In this document: positions 22,295 to 34,879 of the stretch, piece by piece
How positions within the stretch are numbered: the stretch's first letter is position 1
Layout: the number at the start of each line of letters is the position of its first letter
Source: Musa acuminata AAA Group
Taxonomy: Eukaryota; Streptophyta; Magnoliopsida; Zingiberales; Musaceae
Length of the DNA: 64,000 bases
Assembly (NCBI RefSeq): GCF_036884655.1
Contig: NC_088340.1
Coordinates: 30,070,001-30,134,000 of the forward strand
Direction: 5' to 3'
Notes under the pieces: generated by a model
Told to the model about the DNA's origin: nothing
Database searches by the model: none
The model's input: only the letters and a program-made list of their open reading frames with translations
Made by a program: the position numbers and the translations under genes

Positions 22295-23868
22295 TATTGA
22301 ATCTTGGATTTTGATGATGAAACCAATTGATAGTATTTCTGATTTGAATTGCGTTTTGAGTGACGCAGGATGCTTCGACCAGGGAGAGACAATTAAAGTA
22401 GGAAGAATCATGTTGGGCTGGAGGAAAATATGTCAGAAGATTGGACGTCGAGCCGGAGGATCGGTCGACGTATCGATAGAAGGTTTCAGGCCATGGATTC
22501 AGGAATTGGGCTAAGAAGAGCGGATATTATGCCAAGAATATCAGAGTTGTAGAGATTAACTAGCTGATTGGGTAATAGGCCGTAAGATCGGATGATGGGC
22601 CAAAGAATCGGACGAAGCGTCGATGGACCAATGATATACCGGACAACATGATTTATGCTTTGTAATAATTGTCTAGATCAAAGTTTATTTTTGTGTGTGT
22701 AGGATTAACTATGATAGCAAGGCATAAAGCAAAATGAAGTCTCGAAGTCAAAAACGTAATTTCATTGGGAGTTCGAGAGTTTGTCGGAAGTCCAAATGTT
22801 CATCAGAAGTTCTGCCTGAACCAACCGAGAAGTCCAGGAGCTTGCCAAAGAAGCCCATCAGAACTCGTCAAGAAGATCGTTGTGAAGTCCAGGAGCTTGT
22901 TGAGAGACCACTGGAACATTGCCAAGAGATCGTCGGAAGTTTGCTGGAAGATTGCTGGAAGCTCACCGAAGAAACCGGACTTAACTTGCTTAGATTATGT
23001 CTTAGGAATCATAGTTAACATATAATTGGAGTTGGGATTGGGAGGTAATCCCATCAACTCTGTTAGGGGCCAACTGGTCCTGAACTTGGGTTGGTTTGGG
23101 TTGGATTCAAGGTCCAACCAGGGTACTGAAACCCTGGCCGGCGGTGGCACTATTTGGGGAATAGCACCCCAGGAAATTTGGATGGTGATACCACCCAGGT
23201 TAGGCAGTGGTACCACCGACAGTAATGCTGCCAGTGGTGGTACCGCCCTTGTCAGGCGGTGGTATTGCTTAGTGGTAGATCCTACGATGGTAATACCGCT
23301 TAGGAATGATGGTGGTACCGCCAATACCTAGGAAACCTAGGATGTGACTTTTTTAGAAATACCCCTCTCATCCCTAGTTAACTAACACAAGCATAGAGAA
23401 TTTAAAAGGGAAAAACATTGTTATAATCTCTTGTGAGAATCCTCCTCTTCTAGTCTAAGTGTTAGAATAGTTTGAAAGAGGAGTGAGTGCTTGTAAAAGT
23501 TATCTCCTAAACCTATGAAAAGGAGAAGAGGGGTGTAAGAAGGAGGTTGATCTTTGCCTATTAAAGGAAGATCGATAGTGGATGACGGTGGCCTTGATAG
23601 AAGAGGAATCGACGGAGTGGATGTAGGTCACGACGATTGAAACACTATAAAAATCCGGTTTGTCTTTTCTTTTATGCAATTTATCATACTGCAAACCTCC
23701 TTACTTGCTTACTGCTTTCAACATGTTTATGAATACACTTTCAAGTTGAGCAAGTTTTCAAAATAGGTTTTATCGTACGAAATGAAAGAAATTTTCAGAA
23801 CCGTGATTTATACCGCTGCACTAATTCACCCCCCCCCCCCCCTCCTTAGTACCGACTTATTCCTAATA
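22295..23868 (+). repeat. N6 5' LTR
   Basis: It starts TATTGAATCTTGG (TG mutated to TA) and ends TCCTAATA (CA mutated to TA). It contains many CGTCGGAAG/CACCGAGAAG repeats in its first third, the palindrome cluster at 23140-23330, and a poly-C run at about 23830-23842. Confidence 0.85.
23140..23335. repeat. Palindrome cluster in the N6 5' LTR
   Basis: Imperfect palindromes such as GCAGTGGTACCACCG, GTGGTGGTACCGCC and ATGGTAATACCGC are repeated at short spacing. The counterpart in the 3' LTR is at about 28220-28400, where a GGCCAACGGTGGCACCACTA unit is repeated three times. Confidence 0.78.
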
Positions 23869-23917
23869 GTTGGTATTAGAGCCTCGTATTTCTTATTTGG
23901 TTTAACACCCAAGAGAA

Positions 23918-24793
23918 ATGGCTCTTTTTGGCTTTCAAGAGGGTCACTCTCAAATGAGAGTTTTCTTGCTTTCTTTGGATTTGAACTTATGGAACATTAT
24001 TGAAAATGGTTTTTGAAGGTCTTCTCTTCCAATGAACTATTGGAATGATTTGGAGAAGAAGACATTTTTTTTAAATGCTAGAGCTATGAATGCTCTATTT
24101 TGTGCCTTAGACAAAAATGAGTTTAATCGGGTTTCTACTTGTGAAACGGCTTTCGATATATAGCACACTCTCGAAATCACACACGGAGGCACTAATAGAG
24201 TAAAAGATTCTAAAATAAATCTTTTAATGCATGATTTTGAAAATTTTCAAATGAAGCCAAGTGAAATCATTGTTGACATGTACACTCGTTTTACGGATAT
24301 CGTCAATTGTTTAAAAGGTCTTAGCAAATGCTTTTCTAATTTTGAACTCGTTAACAAGATTTTACAATCTCTTTCTAAGAATTGAGATTCGAAAATAACG
24401 GTTATACAAGAATAAAAAAATTTGAATACTTTTTTGATCAAAGAACTTATCGGGTCTCTAATGACTTATTAAATGACGTGAAATGCACATAAAGAACTTG
24501 AGAACCACCTTCCAAAGAACAGGAAGGATTTCGGACTAAGAACAATCGAAGACCACTCGAGCATAAGCTCAAGTGATGGTAAACTTGAACTCCTTATGAA
24601 AATTTTAAAACAAGAATCAAAAATTAAAAATGAACTTAAAAATGGGAAGAAGGTGACTTTGGACGAATCAAGCTCCTCCGAAGATGAGGAGAAAATCAAC
24701 AAAGGTGAAGTGACAAATTACGCCTTAATGGCTTTCTACAATGAGGTAAATAACTCAAACGAAACTCCCTTAGTTTACTTTGAAATTGTTTGA
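23918..24793 (+). pseudogene. N6 gag remnant
   Basis: The start ATG (23918) aligns with the N4c gag start. Pieces in several frames read DLEKKTFFLNARAMNALFCA, MKPSEIIVDMYTRFTDIVN and ENHLPKNRKDFGLRTIEDH. The last frame (24596-24793) ends NSNETPLVYFEIV plus a stop, the shared terminus of the gag-only copies. Confidence 0.75.
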
Positions 24794-27381
24794 TGTTCTT
24801 CATGAGTTGTTTTTAATTTAGTTTAAAAAATATATAAATTTCTTTTTAAAAATTACATAATGTAATGAAAATGCAAAAATTGGGATCATGCTAGTAATTT
24901 TGAAAATGATAATGAAAATTACATATTTTATGTTAAAGGAATAAAATGTTAAATATAAATCTAATACTTGTATACTTAACAAGATTAATCATATTATTTC
25001 TCAATTTTAATTAATGATGCTCTGTGACTAAGGAAATCAAGTTTCATTTGAAGTAATGATTTGATATCATGCTCAATAAGTTTATGTTTCGAATTTATGC
25101 ATGATGATTCTTGAGATTTATGGATTATCGATTTTTACGATAATGAACATGGCCTTTTCAGTTTTAAACTATGATGTATGTTTTCATATGAAAAACTTGA
25201 TTATGCTTATATCGAATCAATCACTTAAAATGAAACACATAAAAAGGAAAATATATTATCATTGGAATTAAAATGATGACTCAAATCTCTTGTTTAAAGA
25301 AGCCTTATGTTTAATGTGTTATACTTTTTTGGTCTTGATGGTTTTTATGATGAAATTTACTTTTTGATCTTAAACGATGATGCATGCTTTAACTTGGCAT
25401 AAAACTTGGGCATGTTTGTGTGAAATAAATCAATTAAAAAAGAGGGAAGGAAAACATTTTTCTTAAAGAATTTCTCAATCTCTACTTTATTGATCTTTCA
25501 AAAAAAGGATATCAATGAATTGTATGTTTGTTATTTTTTTTGAATCTCTTGAAAATGATTTTGAGTTGACGATTTGAATTTGAATGAGCTTTATCTTGAT
25601 TTTTTGTGATTTATAACTTGAGATTTCTTATGCATGAATCAAGATATTATATCATTTGATCTCTTATGTTTCTTTTTTACTATTTATAAAAAGAAGAGAT
25701 TTATTGAAATAAATCATGTCTTATGATATTCATGAAAAATTGAGACATTATGCATGAATCGAGTTCTCATGAGAATCTATTTACGTTGTCTTCATTGAAT
25801 TTTCTTGAAAAGATGTTGATAATTTTGACGATCAGAATTTGAATAAGTTTTATCAAAATCATGATCATGGTTTATTGGAATTACTTGAGATTTTTTTTTT
25901 AATCAAGATCTCTTCTTTGTACTCCTACGATTTTTCTTGGTACTGAGGTCTTGTTCTCCTACAAGATTAAATGAATTTTATCTATATCATGATCTCCTAA
26001 GAGTTCTTTTCTTAATTATTTAAGAGGAGATTTATTAAAATGGATCATGGTTTCTCTTGATTCCTCAAATTTTAGACTTGATCTTTTCATTTTTTATGAT
26101 TGAAATAATGATTGAAACATTGATGATATGAATGCATGAAATACTCATGATATTATTTTGATGCTCTAAAATGATATGAATTTGCTAGCTTATGAGTATC
26201 GTGTATGATATGATGACTGATTTATTTTTAGTTTCATGTATAGAGTAAGGATGATATGTAAAGTTTTAAAATTATGCATATTGTAAAATGAAACTATAAT
26301 GATGCACAAACATATTGAAATAATGATTGAAATATTAATATAATTATGAATGATGATTTGATATTATGCATGCAATACTTAACTTATGATAATGATGCAT
26401 GCAATGATAAAATATTCATGATAAAAAATTATTTTGACATTCATAACTTGATTTTTCATCTTTGATTATTTATCCTTTGTCATGATTTGAAAATTGTTGG
26501 AAAGGGAAAAAGAGATACAAAATTGTATTCTTCCCCTCTTTTTGACAATGACAAAGGGGGAGATAGCTAGCTTGCATAAGTCAAGAAGATGCAAAAACTT
26601 GCTTGCTTGCTTGCACATCTAAAGAAAAAATGCAAACATACTTCATGTCGCTTACTTCATGTAAAACATTGTTTCTTGCTAGCTTATTATCTTGCATTAT
26701 TTTTTAAAAACTTGCTAGCCTTCATACTTCAAAGAGAAGTAACACTTGCCAAATTGCTAGCTTGATTGTTTTAAAATAATGTAAAATTTTGCTAGCTTGC
26801 ACTTTGCAAAGGAAGCAAAAATGACACTTCTCAAAAGAGAAGAAAGAGCTTGCTATCTTGAACATCACTATCTTGCCAATCTCAAGAAGCAAAACTTGCA
26901 ACTTGTACATTGCAATAGGAAGCAAGAATCATTAGCTTATACACTTCAACAAGAAAGCTATCTTGCATTTGCTTTCGAAATTTTTGCTAGCTTGTATGTT
27001 GTAAACTTGCTATCTTACTACCTTGCATATCTAAAACTTGATAGCTTGCATGATGTAACACTTACTAAATTTTCTAGCTTACAGATTGCATGATGATAAA
27101 ACTTGATATTATGTTTTTCATGCAATGATTTGAACTTATATCTCAAACACTTGATAGTTAGAACTTCTCCTTTTTGTTGATGACAAAGGGGGAGAAGTAT
27201 GATCATGTTATGCATGATGACGTGTTACAAATATTCATGATAAAATTTACAATGACTTGAATTCAGCTTGAATTCAAGGTTCTATCAATATGGCATATTG
27301 ATAGAGGGAGTTTATTTAAACTCCGGGAGTTAAAGGTAAACTCCGTCATTAATTGGTTGTCATCATAAAAAAGGGGGAGAT
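24794..27381 (+). other. N6 internal 3' region, non-coding
   Basis: This AT-rich stretch has ATGATT/GATCTTGATT words. It holds a polypurine tract at 26553-26566 (AAAGGGGGAGATAG), the CTAGC repeat block (26565-27080), a second tract at 27184-27198 and a third against the 3' LTR (27367-27381). No pol motif is visible. Confidence 0.75.
26565..27080 (+). repeat. Degenerate CTAGC/TTGCA repeat region of N6
   Basis: Units use the words TTGCTAGCTTGCA, ACTTGCTAGC and CTTGCAT with AAAGxxAAG linkers, like the blocks of N4a, N2 and N1. Confidence 0.78.
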
Positions 27382-28969
27382 TGTTGAATCTCGGATTTTG
27401 ATGATGAAACCAATTGATAGTATTTATGATTTGATCTGCGTTTTGAGTGATGCAGGATGCTTCGATCAGGGAGAGACAATTAAAGCAGGAAGAATCATGT
27501 GGGGTCGAAGGAAAACATCAGAAGATTGGACGTCGGGCTAGAGGATTGGTCGATGTATCAATAGAAGGCTTCAGGCCATGGATTTGGGCATTGGACTAAG
27601 AAGAGCGGATATTGCACCAAGGATATCGGAGTTGTGGAGATCAATTGGTCGATTGGGCAATAGGCCGCAAGATTGGACGATGTGCTGAAGAATCGGGCAA
27701 AGCGTCGATGGACCAATGACATGTTGGACAACATAATTCATGCTTTGTAATAATTGTCTAGATCGAAGTGTATTTTTATGTGTGCAGAATTAACTATGAT
27801 AGTAAGGCATAAAGCAAAATGAAGTCCCGAAGTCAAGAACACGATTTCGTTTAGAGTTCGAGAGTTCGTCGGAAGTCCAGACATTCATCGAAAGTTCTAC
27901 CAGAACCAACCAAGAAGTCCAGGAGCTTGCCAAAAAAGCTCATCGGAACTCACCAAGAAGATTATCATGAAGTCCAGGAGCTTGCCGGGAGACCGTTGGA
28001 ACATTGTCGAGAGATCGTCGGAAGTTCACCGAAAGATCGCCGGAAGCTCGTCGAAGAAACCAGATATTACTTAGATTATGTCTTGGGAATTGTAGTTAGT
28101 ACATAATTGGAGTTGGGATTGGGAGGTAATCCCATCAACTCTGTTAGGGGTGAATTGGGCCTGAACTTGGGTTGGTTTGGGCCGGATTCAAGGCCCAAAC
28201 AGGGTGCTGAAACCCTGGCCAACGGTGGCACCACTAGGGCCAACGGTGGCACCACTAGGGCCAACGGTGGCACCGCTTTAGGAACAGCACCCCAGGAAAT
28301 CTGGGCGGTGGTACTGCCCCTATCAAGCGGTGGTATCACCCAGTGGCAGATCCTACGACGGTAGTACCGCCCAGGAATGACGATGCTACCACTAGTACCT
28401 AAGAAACCTGGGATGAGACATTTTTAGGCTCCGAGTTTGAATCAACTTGAAGCATATAAATACCCCTCTTATCCCTGGTTAACTAACACAAGCACAAAGA
28501 ATTTAAAAAGGGAAAAACGTTGTTGTAATCTCTTGTGAGAATCCTCCTCTTCTAGTCTAAGTGTTAGAATAGTTTGAGAGAGGAGTGAGTGCTTGTAAAG
28601 GTTGTCTCCTAAACCTATGAAATGGAGAAGAGGGGTATAAGAAGGAGGTTGATCTTCACCTATTAAAGGAAGATCGATAGTGGATGCCGGTGGCCTCGAC
28701 GGAAGAGGAATCGACGGAGTAGATGTAGGTCACGACGACCGAACCACTATAAAAATCTGGTTTGCCTTTTCTTTTGTGCAATTTATCATACTACAAACCA
28801 CCTTACTTGCTTATGGCTTTCAACATGTTTACGAATATGCTTTCAAGTTGAGCAAGTTTTCGAAATCAGTTTTATCGTACGAAATGAAAGAAATTTTCAG
28901 AATCGTGATTTTTACCACTACACTAATTCACCCCCCCCCCCCTCTCTTAGTGCCGACTCATTTCTAGCA
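27382..28969 (+). repeat. N6 3' LTR
   Basis: It starts TGTTGAATCTCGG directly after a polypurine tract and ends TTTCTAGCA. It contains a TATA box (GCATATAAATACC, about 28453) and a poly-C run (about 28931-28942). Confidence 0.86.
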
Positions 28970-31424
28970 GTTCCACTGTCTACAAGTTTAATGACACTAC
29001 CTTCTTGGATCATGATTTGTGCTAAGGATAGCCAGCATCACTTTGAGCTATTTTCAAACTCAAAAGAAACTCTTCCAAAAGCAAGCACGATGGTCGGACT
29101 TCCTAGCTTAGTTTGATATGGCAATGGTGTACAAGCCTGGAAAGGCAAATGTCATGGCTGATGCATTGAGTCGGAAAGTGGAGCATGTGAATGTTGTACA
29201 ATTGGAGGGTAGAGGCCAAGTAAGTCAGTTGCACTCCAACTTCGTTTCCAAGATCAAGGATGGTCTGTACATTGAACCCTAGGCAGTGACCCTGATACAA
29301 CTCATTAAAGAAGGCAAGGCATGACGGTTTTGGGTCCAGGAGGGACTCGTTTACACCAAAGGGAATAGGGTTTATATTCCTCGAGTGGACAATCTGAGGC
29401 GTGAACTCTTAAGAGAGTGTCATAATTCCCTTTGGGCGGGACACTCAGGCATTCACAAAACCTTGGTTCTCGTGGAGAGGGCCTTCTACTAGCTGAAGAT
29501 GGGGACTGATGTGGAGAAATATGTTCCAACGTGTCTCACTTACCAACAAGACAAGGTGGAGTAGCTGAAGCCGGTGGGAATTTTGGAGCCGCTGCCCATA
29601 CCGAAAAGGCCGTGGGAGAGCATTTCATTAGATTTCATATCAAGCTTGCGAGTAGTAGGGAGACTCGGATCGATACTCGTGGTGGTCGATCGATTTTCAA
29701 AGTATGCAACTTTCATTGCTGCTCCCCTACATTGTTCAGTAGAGGAGGCAGCAAAGCTGATGGTGAAGGATGTGGTAAAGTATTGGGGAGTCCCACATAA
29801 TATCATCAGTAATCAAGACGCTTGTTTCCTAGGATGATTCTGGACTAAGCTATTCAAATTGTTAGGGTTGAAGTTATACTTCTTCATAAGCCTCTACCCC
29901 TAGACGGATGGCCAGACCGAAAGGATAAACTCGCTCCTAGAGCAATATCTTCGGCACTACGTGATTGCCAACCAATGGGATTGGGTGAAGTTGTTGGACA
30001 TTGCCCAATTCTCCTACAACTTGTAGTGGAGCTCTACATCCAATAAGAGCCCCTTCGAGATCATTACAAGGCAACAACCGTCAACTCCTCACACTATGGT
30101 AATCGAGTATATTGAGAGTAGTCTGTCAGCCTACCACTTTGCAAAGGAGTGGCACTAAAATGCAGATATTGCGTGGGCTTACTTGAAGAATGCGACAAAA
30201 AGAATGCAGAAGTGGGCAGACTTGGGAAGGTGATCGCAAGATTTCAAGGTCAGCGATTTAGTGTTGGTCAAGCTCCAACCAGCATCACTCCAATTCCTTA
30301 GGAACAAAGTATACAATAGATTGGTGCATAAGTATGAAGGGCCCTTCCCAATTATCAGTAGGGTGGGCAACGTCTCCTACAAGTTGCAACTGCCGGCGTA
30401 GTTCAAAATTCGTAATGTTCTTCACGCCAGCAACTTGAAAGCCTACTACTTGGATCCACAAGCTGATGATGAAGGATGTGGTGAAGTATTGGGGAGTCCT
30501 GCATAATATCATCAGTGATCGAGATGCTCGTTTCCTGGGATGATTTTGGACTGAGCTATTCAAATTGTTAGGGTCAAAGTTATACTTCTCCATAAGCCTC
30601 TACCCCTAGACGGATGGCCAGACCGAAAGGATAAACTAGCTCCTAGAGCAATATCTTCGGCACTACATGATTGCCAACCAATGGGATTAGGTGAAGTTGT
30701 TGGACATTGCCTAATTCTCCTACAACTTGCAGCAGAGCTCTACATCCAACAAGAGCCCCTTTGAGATCATTACAAGGCAACAACCATCAACTCTTCACAC
30801 CATGGTAATCGGGTATACTGAGAGTAGTCCGTTAGCCTACCACTTTGCAAAGAAGTGGTACCGAAATGCAGATATTGCATGGGCTTACTTGGAGAAGGCG
30901 ACAAAAAGAATGCAGAAGTGGGCAGACTTGGGAAGGTGACCGCAAGAGTTCAAGGTCAGCGATTTGGTGTCGGTCAAGCTCCAACCATCATCACTCCAAA
31001 TCCTTAGGAACAAAGTACACAAAAGATTGGTGCACAAGTATGAAGGGCCCTTCCCAATTATCAGTAGGGTGGGCAATGTCTTCTACAAGTTGCAGCTGCC
31101 AGCATGGTTCAAAATTTATAATGTTCTTCATGCCAATAACTTGAAAGCCTACCACTCGGATCCACAAGATGCTTCCCGAAGTGTTCCAACTCGGCTATCC
31201 CCCACCAGAGCCTCCTATGAGAAGTGAGTTGAAACCATTTTAGTGGACCATAAGATAAAGCTACCCACTGGAGCTGAGCAGACTGAGTACTTGGTGAAGT
31301 GGCAAAAGCTTTCCTGAATTGAAGCCAGTTAGGAGCTCGAAGATACCCTATGACTTGAAGAAGCAATCATCAACAATTACCAACAAGCGTCGACGAGGGC
31401 ATCGATAGTTTGAATGGGGGAGAA
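28970..31424 (+). pseudogene. N5a end of RNase H, integrase and chromodomain
   Basis: The end of RNase H is followed by a GKANVMADALSRKVEHVN linker. The integrase zinc region follows (ECHNSLWAGHSGIHKTL ... CLTYQQDK), then the catalytic core (RPWESISLDFISSL, FSKYATFIAAP, YWGVPHNIISNQDA) and TDGQTER. The C-terminal part has LHASNLKAY and a chromodomain near 31228-31346 (VETILVDHKI, TEYLVKWQKLS). The segment 29756-30461 is duplicated in tandem as 30462-31167. More than ten stops interrupt it, mostly TAG at former W or Q codons. Confidence 0.82.
29756..31167 (+). repeat. 706-bp tandem duplication inside the N5a integrase region
   Basis: Copy 1 (29756-30461) and copy 2 (30462-31167) run from GCTGATGGTGAAGG to TTGGATCCACA. 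The copies differ by scattered substitutions. For example, copy 1 has a TAG where copy 2 keeps a TGG codon before TTCAAAAT. Confidence 0.9.
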
Positions 31425-32153
31425 TGTCACGAACGGTCGTCGCGCGCTCGCAACAACTCTGTTCAATGAACTGTTTGTCATTTGTGTTTATATGTACAGC
31501 TGTGCAGCAGCATGTTTTGGTTTGGTTTTATATCATTTTGCTTGTAAAAATGTAAGTTCGAATAAGTTACAGTGTGACAGTGTGACCGCTTACTGAACCG
31601 AGCAAAATAACCCAAAACAGCTCCATTTTCGCGTGCCACGGGCTGTTTTCTGTAGCCCACTACTGCATGCAAAATGTTAGCCATCTCAGCACCCTAGAAC
31701 CACCCGGGTGGCACCATGGGGGATGGGGCTTCGGTATAGAGTCGGGCGTTAAACAATCTTTGGCAAGTTCACACGTTACATTGATGGGAACTTATTGTCA
31801 TGCCCGACACCCAGTGAGCAATTGTTTGTGGACTTGCAACTATTCGTTCAATATTCTAAAGTCTTTATTTTCCTCCTCTCCCTCTTCTCTCTCGTATATG
31901 TAAGGTGCTCGCTGAATTGCTTGTAAAGCTTTCCCTTTTCACGAGACATCAGGACTTGTCCGTCGCTTGTTCTTTGAACTAATCAACTTTCTCTTTTATA
32001 GGTCCTTCGGGACCTACGAGAGGTTGGAAGTAGGCTGATCTTTGTGGACTCATATCGCAAGGGCAAGGCACGACTTAGGCAATGCAAGATAAGTTGTTGT
32101 CTTTACCGCAAGGGTGCCTTATGACTTAGGCAATTCCAACTAAGTCCGTGATA
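31425..32153 (+). repeat. N5a 3' LTR
   Basis: It starts TGTCACGAACGGTC right after GGGGGAGAA and ends CCGTGATA. It matches 18535-19261 with scattered differences. Confidence 0.85.
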
Positions 32154-32820
32154 AAGCGGTGGTACCACCAGATTGCATGGTGGTACCACCCAATGTCAGT
32201 GCCACTAGTGGTGGTACCGCTAGTACCCGGGAAACCCGAGATGAGACCTTTTTTTGCTCCAATTTTGAAGCCATTTGGGGTCTATAAATACCTTTGCTAT
32301 TCGTGCATGGAGTAGCAAGAATTGAGCACGAAATTGAGTTGAAAAAGGGGGAAAGAATACTTGAGAAAAATTAGGAAACTCTCTTAGGATTTAGGATCAT
32401 TTCTTCCTAGTATTTAGAAGTTCGTCTAAAGGGAAAAATGAGGTCTAAGAAAGAGAGGCTTGTAAGGGTTGTTTCCTAAACCCATGAAAAGGAGAAAGAG
32501 TATAAAAGGGTAGTTGATCTTCGCCTATTGAAGGAAGATCGATAGTGGAAGCTATTGGCCTCGAGTGAAGAGGAATCGGGAGTGGATGTAGGTCACGGTG
32601 ACCGAACCACTATAAAAATCTGGTTTATATTTCTATTTTACTTTTTAATTTCATTACAAACTACTTTACTTTCACTACACTTCCGTACACTTTTAAGTTA
32701 AATATATTTCCTATATGGGCTTTTTCGAAACGATTTGATCGAATGAGATTTCTGACTCGACATGATTTTTATTGCTACACTAATTCACCACCCTCTCTTA
32801 TTGCCGATTTGATCATAACA
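32154..32820 (+). repeat. N4a 3' LTR, second part
   Basis: It resumes the LTR in the palindrome cluster, passes the TATA region (TCTATAAATACC) and ends GATCATAACA at 32820, followed by the CGATT flank. In this copy the poly-C run has shrunk to CACCACCC. Confidence 0.85.
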
Positions 32821-33379
32821 CGATTAAGTTGTAATCACAAAGGAGGCGTAGTGGGAGCATGGAAGCGATAGCGGGACCCACGATACCGAGATGGACGATC
32901 GCGATGCATGGAGATACGTCGAGATGCCGATGGAACCGACGAGGATGAGATGGACGATCACAAGGCATGAAGATGCACCGCTGCATATATAAATCTTGAT
33001 GTGAGTGATTAGGTACACTAGCTTGGGCCTGATTACATTAGGCCGTGGTCTATGATCATCTATGTGATTACTAATGTGATGTGTGATTGCTTGTACACCT
33101 ACTAGATATGTATATATATATATTTGCATGCGATGTAGATATATATTAAATATATATGTGTGTGACATGTCATATTAGGAGACCAAATCAAAGAAACCCC
33201 TCTCTCGATAATATTAAGTCGGTAAACGTGAGGCAATTAGATTGATCCACGTGGCCTTCCATCATTATAGGTAGGGACTGATTCTCGATGTAAGTTGAAT
33301 TGGTCGAGTCCCTCGAGGCTCACTTATATCGCAATTCACTCTCTTGCCTACTACATAGAGGTGTCACTAGTGACCTGAG
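32821..33379 (+). other. N3 untranslated leader, second part
   Basis: It matches the reverse complement of the N4b leader (about 44341-44885). It contains a (TA)n/ATGCG stretch around 33108-33160 and one copy of the TTGGTCGAGTCCCTCGAGG motif at 33300-33318. It is cut at GTGACCTGAG by the end of N4b. No coding capacity. Confidence 0.8.
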
Positions 33380-34873
33380 TGTTGGGAAAACTTAGGGGCG
33401 ACATCACATGCGCAGCGGAAGAATAAGAAAACAAAATCTCCAATTCCCAAAGGGATGTTCATCATCATGCGAAGATTGGTGCGCAAAATCCGCGAAACTT
33501 AAAACTGCGTATAGGGTAGATTATGTTACCTAGGGAGATCGTATATCCCTGTTTCCTTGCAGATCTTTAGGAGAGGGTGAAGGAGGTCAAGCATCCTCCT
33601 CTCTAGCGGTGATCCACATAGCAGGGCTGCGACGATGCTCCTCAAAACTCCAGGCTTGCTCTGAGGTGGAGAAGGGAAGGAGAATAGGAGAGGCAAGCAA
33701 AGGCTCTAGCCTATGAGGCTCTAAATCCCTCCTATTTATAGAGGTCCCCTGTCAAACCCTAATGGGTCCTCCCCTAGTGGGTATTGGATCTGCATCCAAT
33801 AAGACAAGGGTTCCGTTGGATATCTCATATCCGAACTTCTACTCATCGTAATGTCTACCATATGTGTGTGACCCTCTAGGCCCAATATCGAGCTGGCCGT
33901 GAGTCAAACCTATCAAAACTCCTTCTAACTCAGTGAATTATTATCTTTGTAATAATTCACTTGACTCATCGACTACGGACGTACTAGGCCACTACACTGT
34001 AGTCCCCAGACGTTACAGGGGAATCCAATCCATTGGACCTGTCTGTCCTCAATTACCGTGTACCTATAGTCTCTCATCCATCTAATATCCCTAAGACCGT
34101 ATATCGAGTATGGTGCTGTCAGACCCATACGGTTTCTACTTGAGTCTCGCTCTAATGGATTCTCTCGAAAAACTCTTTCTCTCTCAACCCGAATGACCTT
34201 GGCTAGGGATTTTTCTAAGCAAGAACACATGGGATATTCCTCTCATGACGCCGAGAGTGGATGATCCTCGATCGACACTCAATAGCCCTCGTAAGGTCGA
34301 CTACCACTCCCAATGACCAGCTGTACTAGATCTGGGATAGCCAAACCTATAAGTCTGGTATCAAAGAGTGGAGTACTCATACAAGAGATCCTTGGTGTCT
34401 CAAATCTAAGGACCAGATATACCACTAGGACTACGGAATCGCTGTATGATAATAAGGCATCATCAACCATCCAGCATTCCGTAAACGGATCAATCAGTGA
34501 ACTCATTCTCCAATGAGCACCTATACTGTATCCCTAGTGTCCCTACACGAGCAGCTATGAGACCAGCTGCATCCATCATATGGACGGGTATACAAAACAC
34601 TAGTCTGTCCGGTTATCATGATGTCCCTCTCGAGTAACCTATGACCGGGATTATTTAGGATATGTGTTTAAAGGTGAATCGATCTCATTATCGTAATCTC
34701 ATCACGATCCGATTCCCATTGCACAAATCGAAGGACATCACAATATATATATATGCATATATGCAATAGTTATAAGGTGATATACGCCAAAATATAATAA
34801 GCAAAAAGATTCTGTATCAAGTCACACATGCCATCACTCACGTGATTGGCTTGCTGGGCACCTATGACTGGCA
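33380..34873 (-). repeat. N4b 3' LTR
   Basis: On the element strand it starts TGCCAGTCATAGGTGCCC after the tract AAGTGGGAGAT and ends CTTCCCAACA. It is 1494 bp long. It carries a TATA box (CTATAAATAGG on the element strand, about 33742) and a block of about 0.4 kb (34120-34530) that is absent from the N3 5' LTR. Confidence 0.85.
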
Positions 34874-34879
34874 ATCTCC

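Larger units (their letters stand above)
22295..28969 (+). mobile_element. N6: gag-only Sirevirus-like element (deepest layer)
   Basis: LTRs are 22295-23868 and 27382-28969 (about 1.58 kb). The primer-binding site is at 23871, gag remains are at 23918-24793, and a long non-coding 3' region follows. The flanks GATCC (22290-22294) and GTTCC (28970-28974) form a 5-bp TSD with one mismatch. Joining the flanks restores the chromovirus RNase H frame. It has no pol. Confidence 0.87.
18535..32153 (+). mobile_element. N5a: Ty3/gypsy chromovirus, inserted in the N4a 3' LTR
   Basis: LTRs are 18535-19261 and 31425-32153 (about 0.73 kb). A polypurine tract (GAATGGGGGAGAA) precedes the 3' LTR and a primer-binding site TGGTATCAAAGC follows the 5' LTR. 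The flanking duplication is AAGC (18531-18534, 32154-32157). Domain order is gag, protease, reverse transcriptase, RNase H (split by N6), integrase, then a chromodomain near 31228-31346. That order identifies a chromovirus. All frames are broken by many stops. Confidence 0.88.
13394..32820 (+). mobile_element. N4a: gag-only Sirevirus-like element, inserted in the N3 leader
   Basis: The 5' LTR is 13394-14742 and the primer-binding site starts at 14745. Gag remains are at 14792-15746, and the non-coding 3' region is 15747-17903. The 3' LTR is split as 17904-18534 and 32154-32820 by N5a. The flanks are TGATT (13389-13393) and CGATT (32821-32825), a TSD with one mismatch. Joining the flanks restores the N3 leader, which matches the N4b leader read on the other strand near 44850-44910. 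There is no pol. Confidence 0.85.

Noticed and set aside
29305..29806. Minus-strand open frames in the chromovirus integrase region
   Set aside because: They are antisense to recognisable integrase motifs on the plus strand.
33090..33170. (TA)n-rich tract considered as a promoter
   Set aside because: It is internal to the N3 leader and has a counterpart in the N4b leader at about 44575-44640. No gene follows it.
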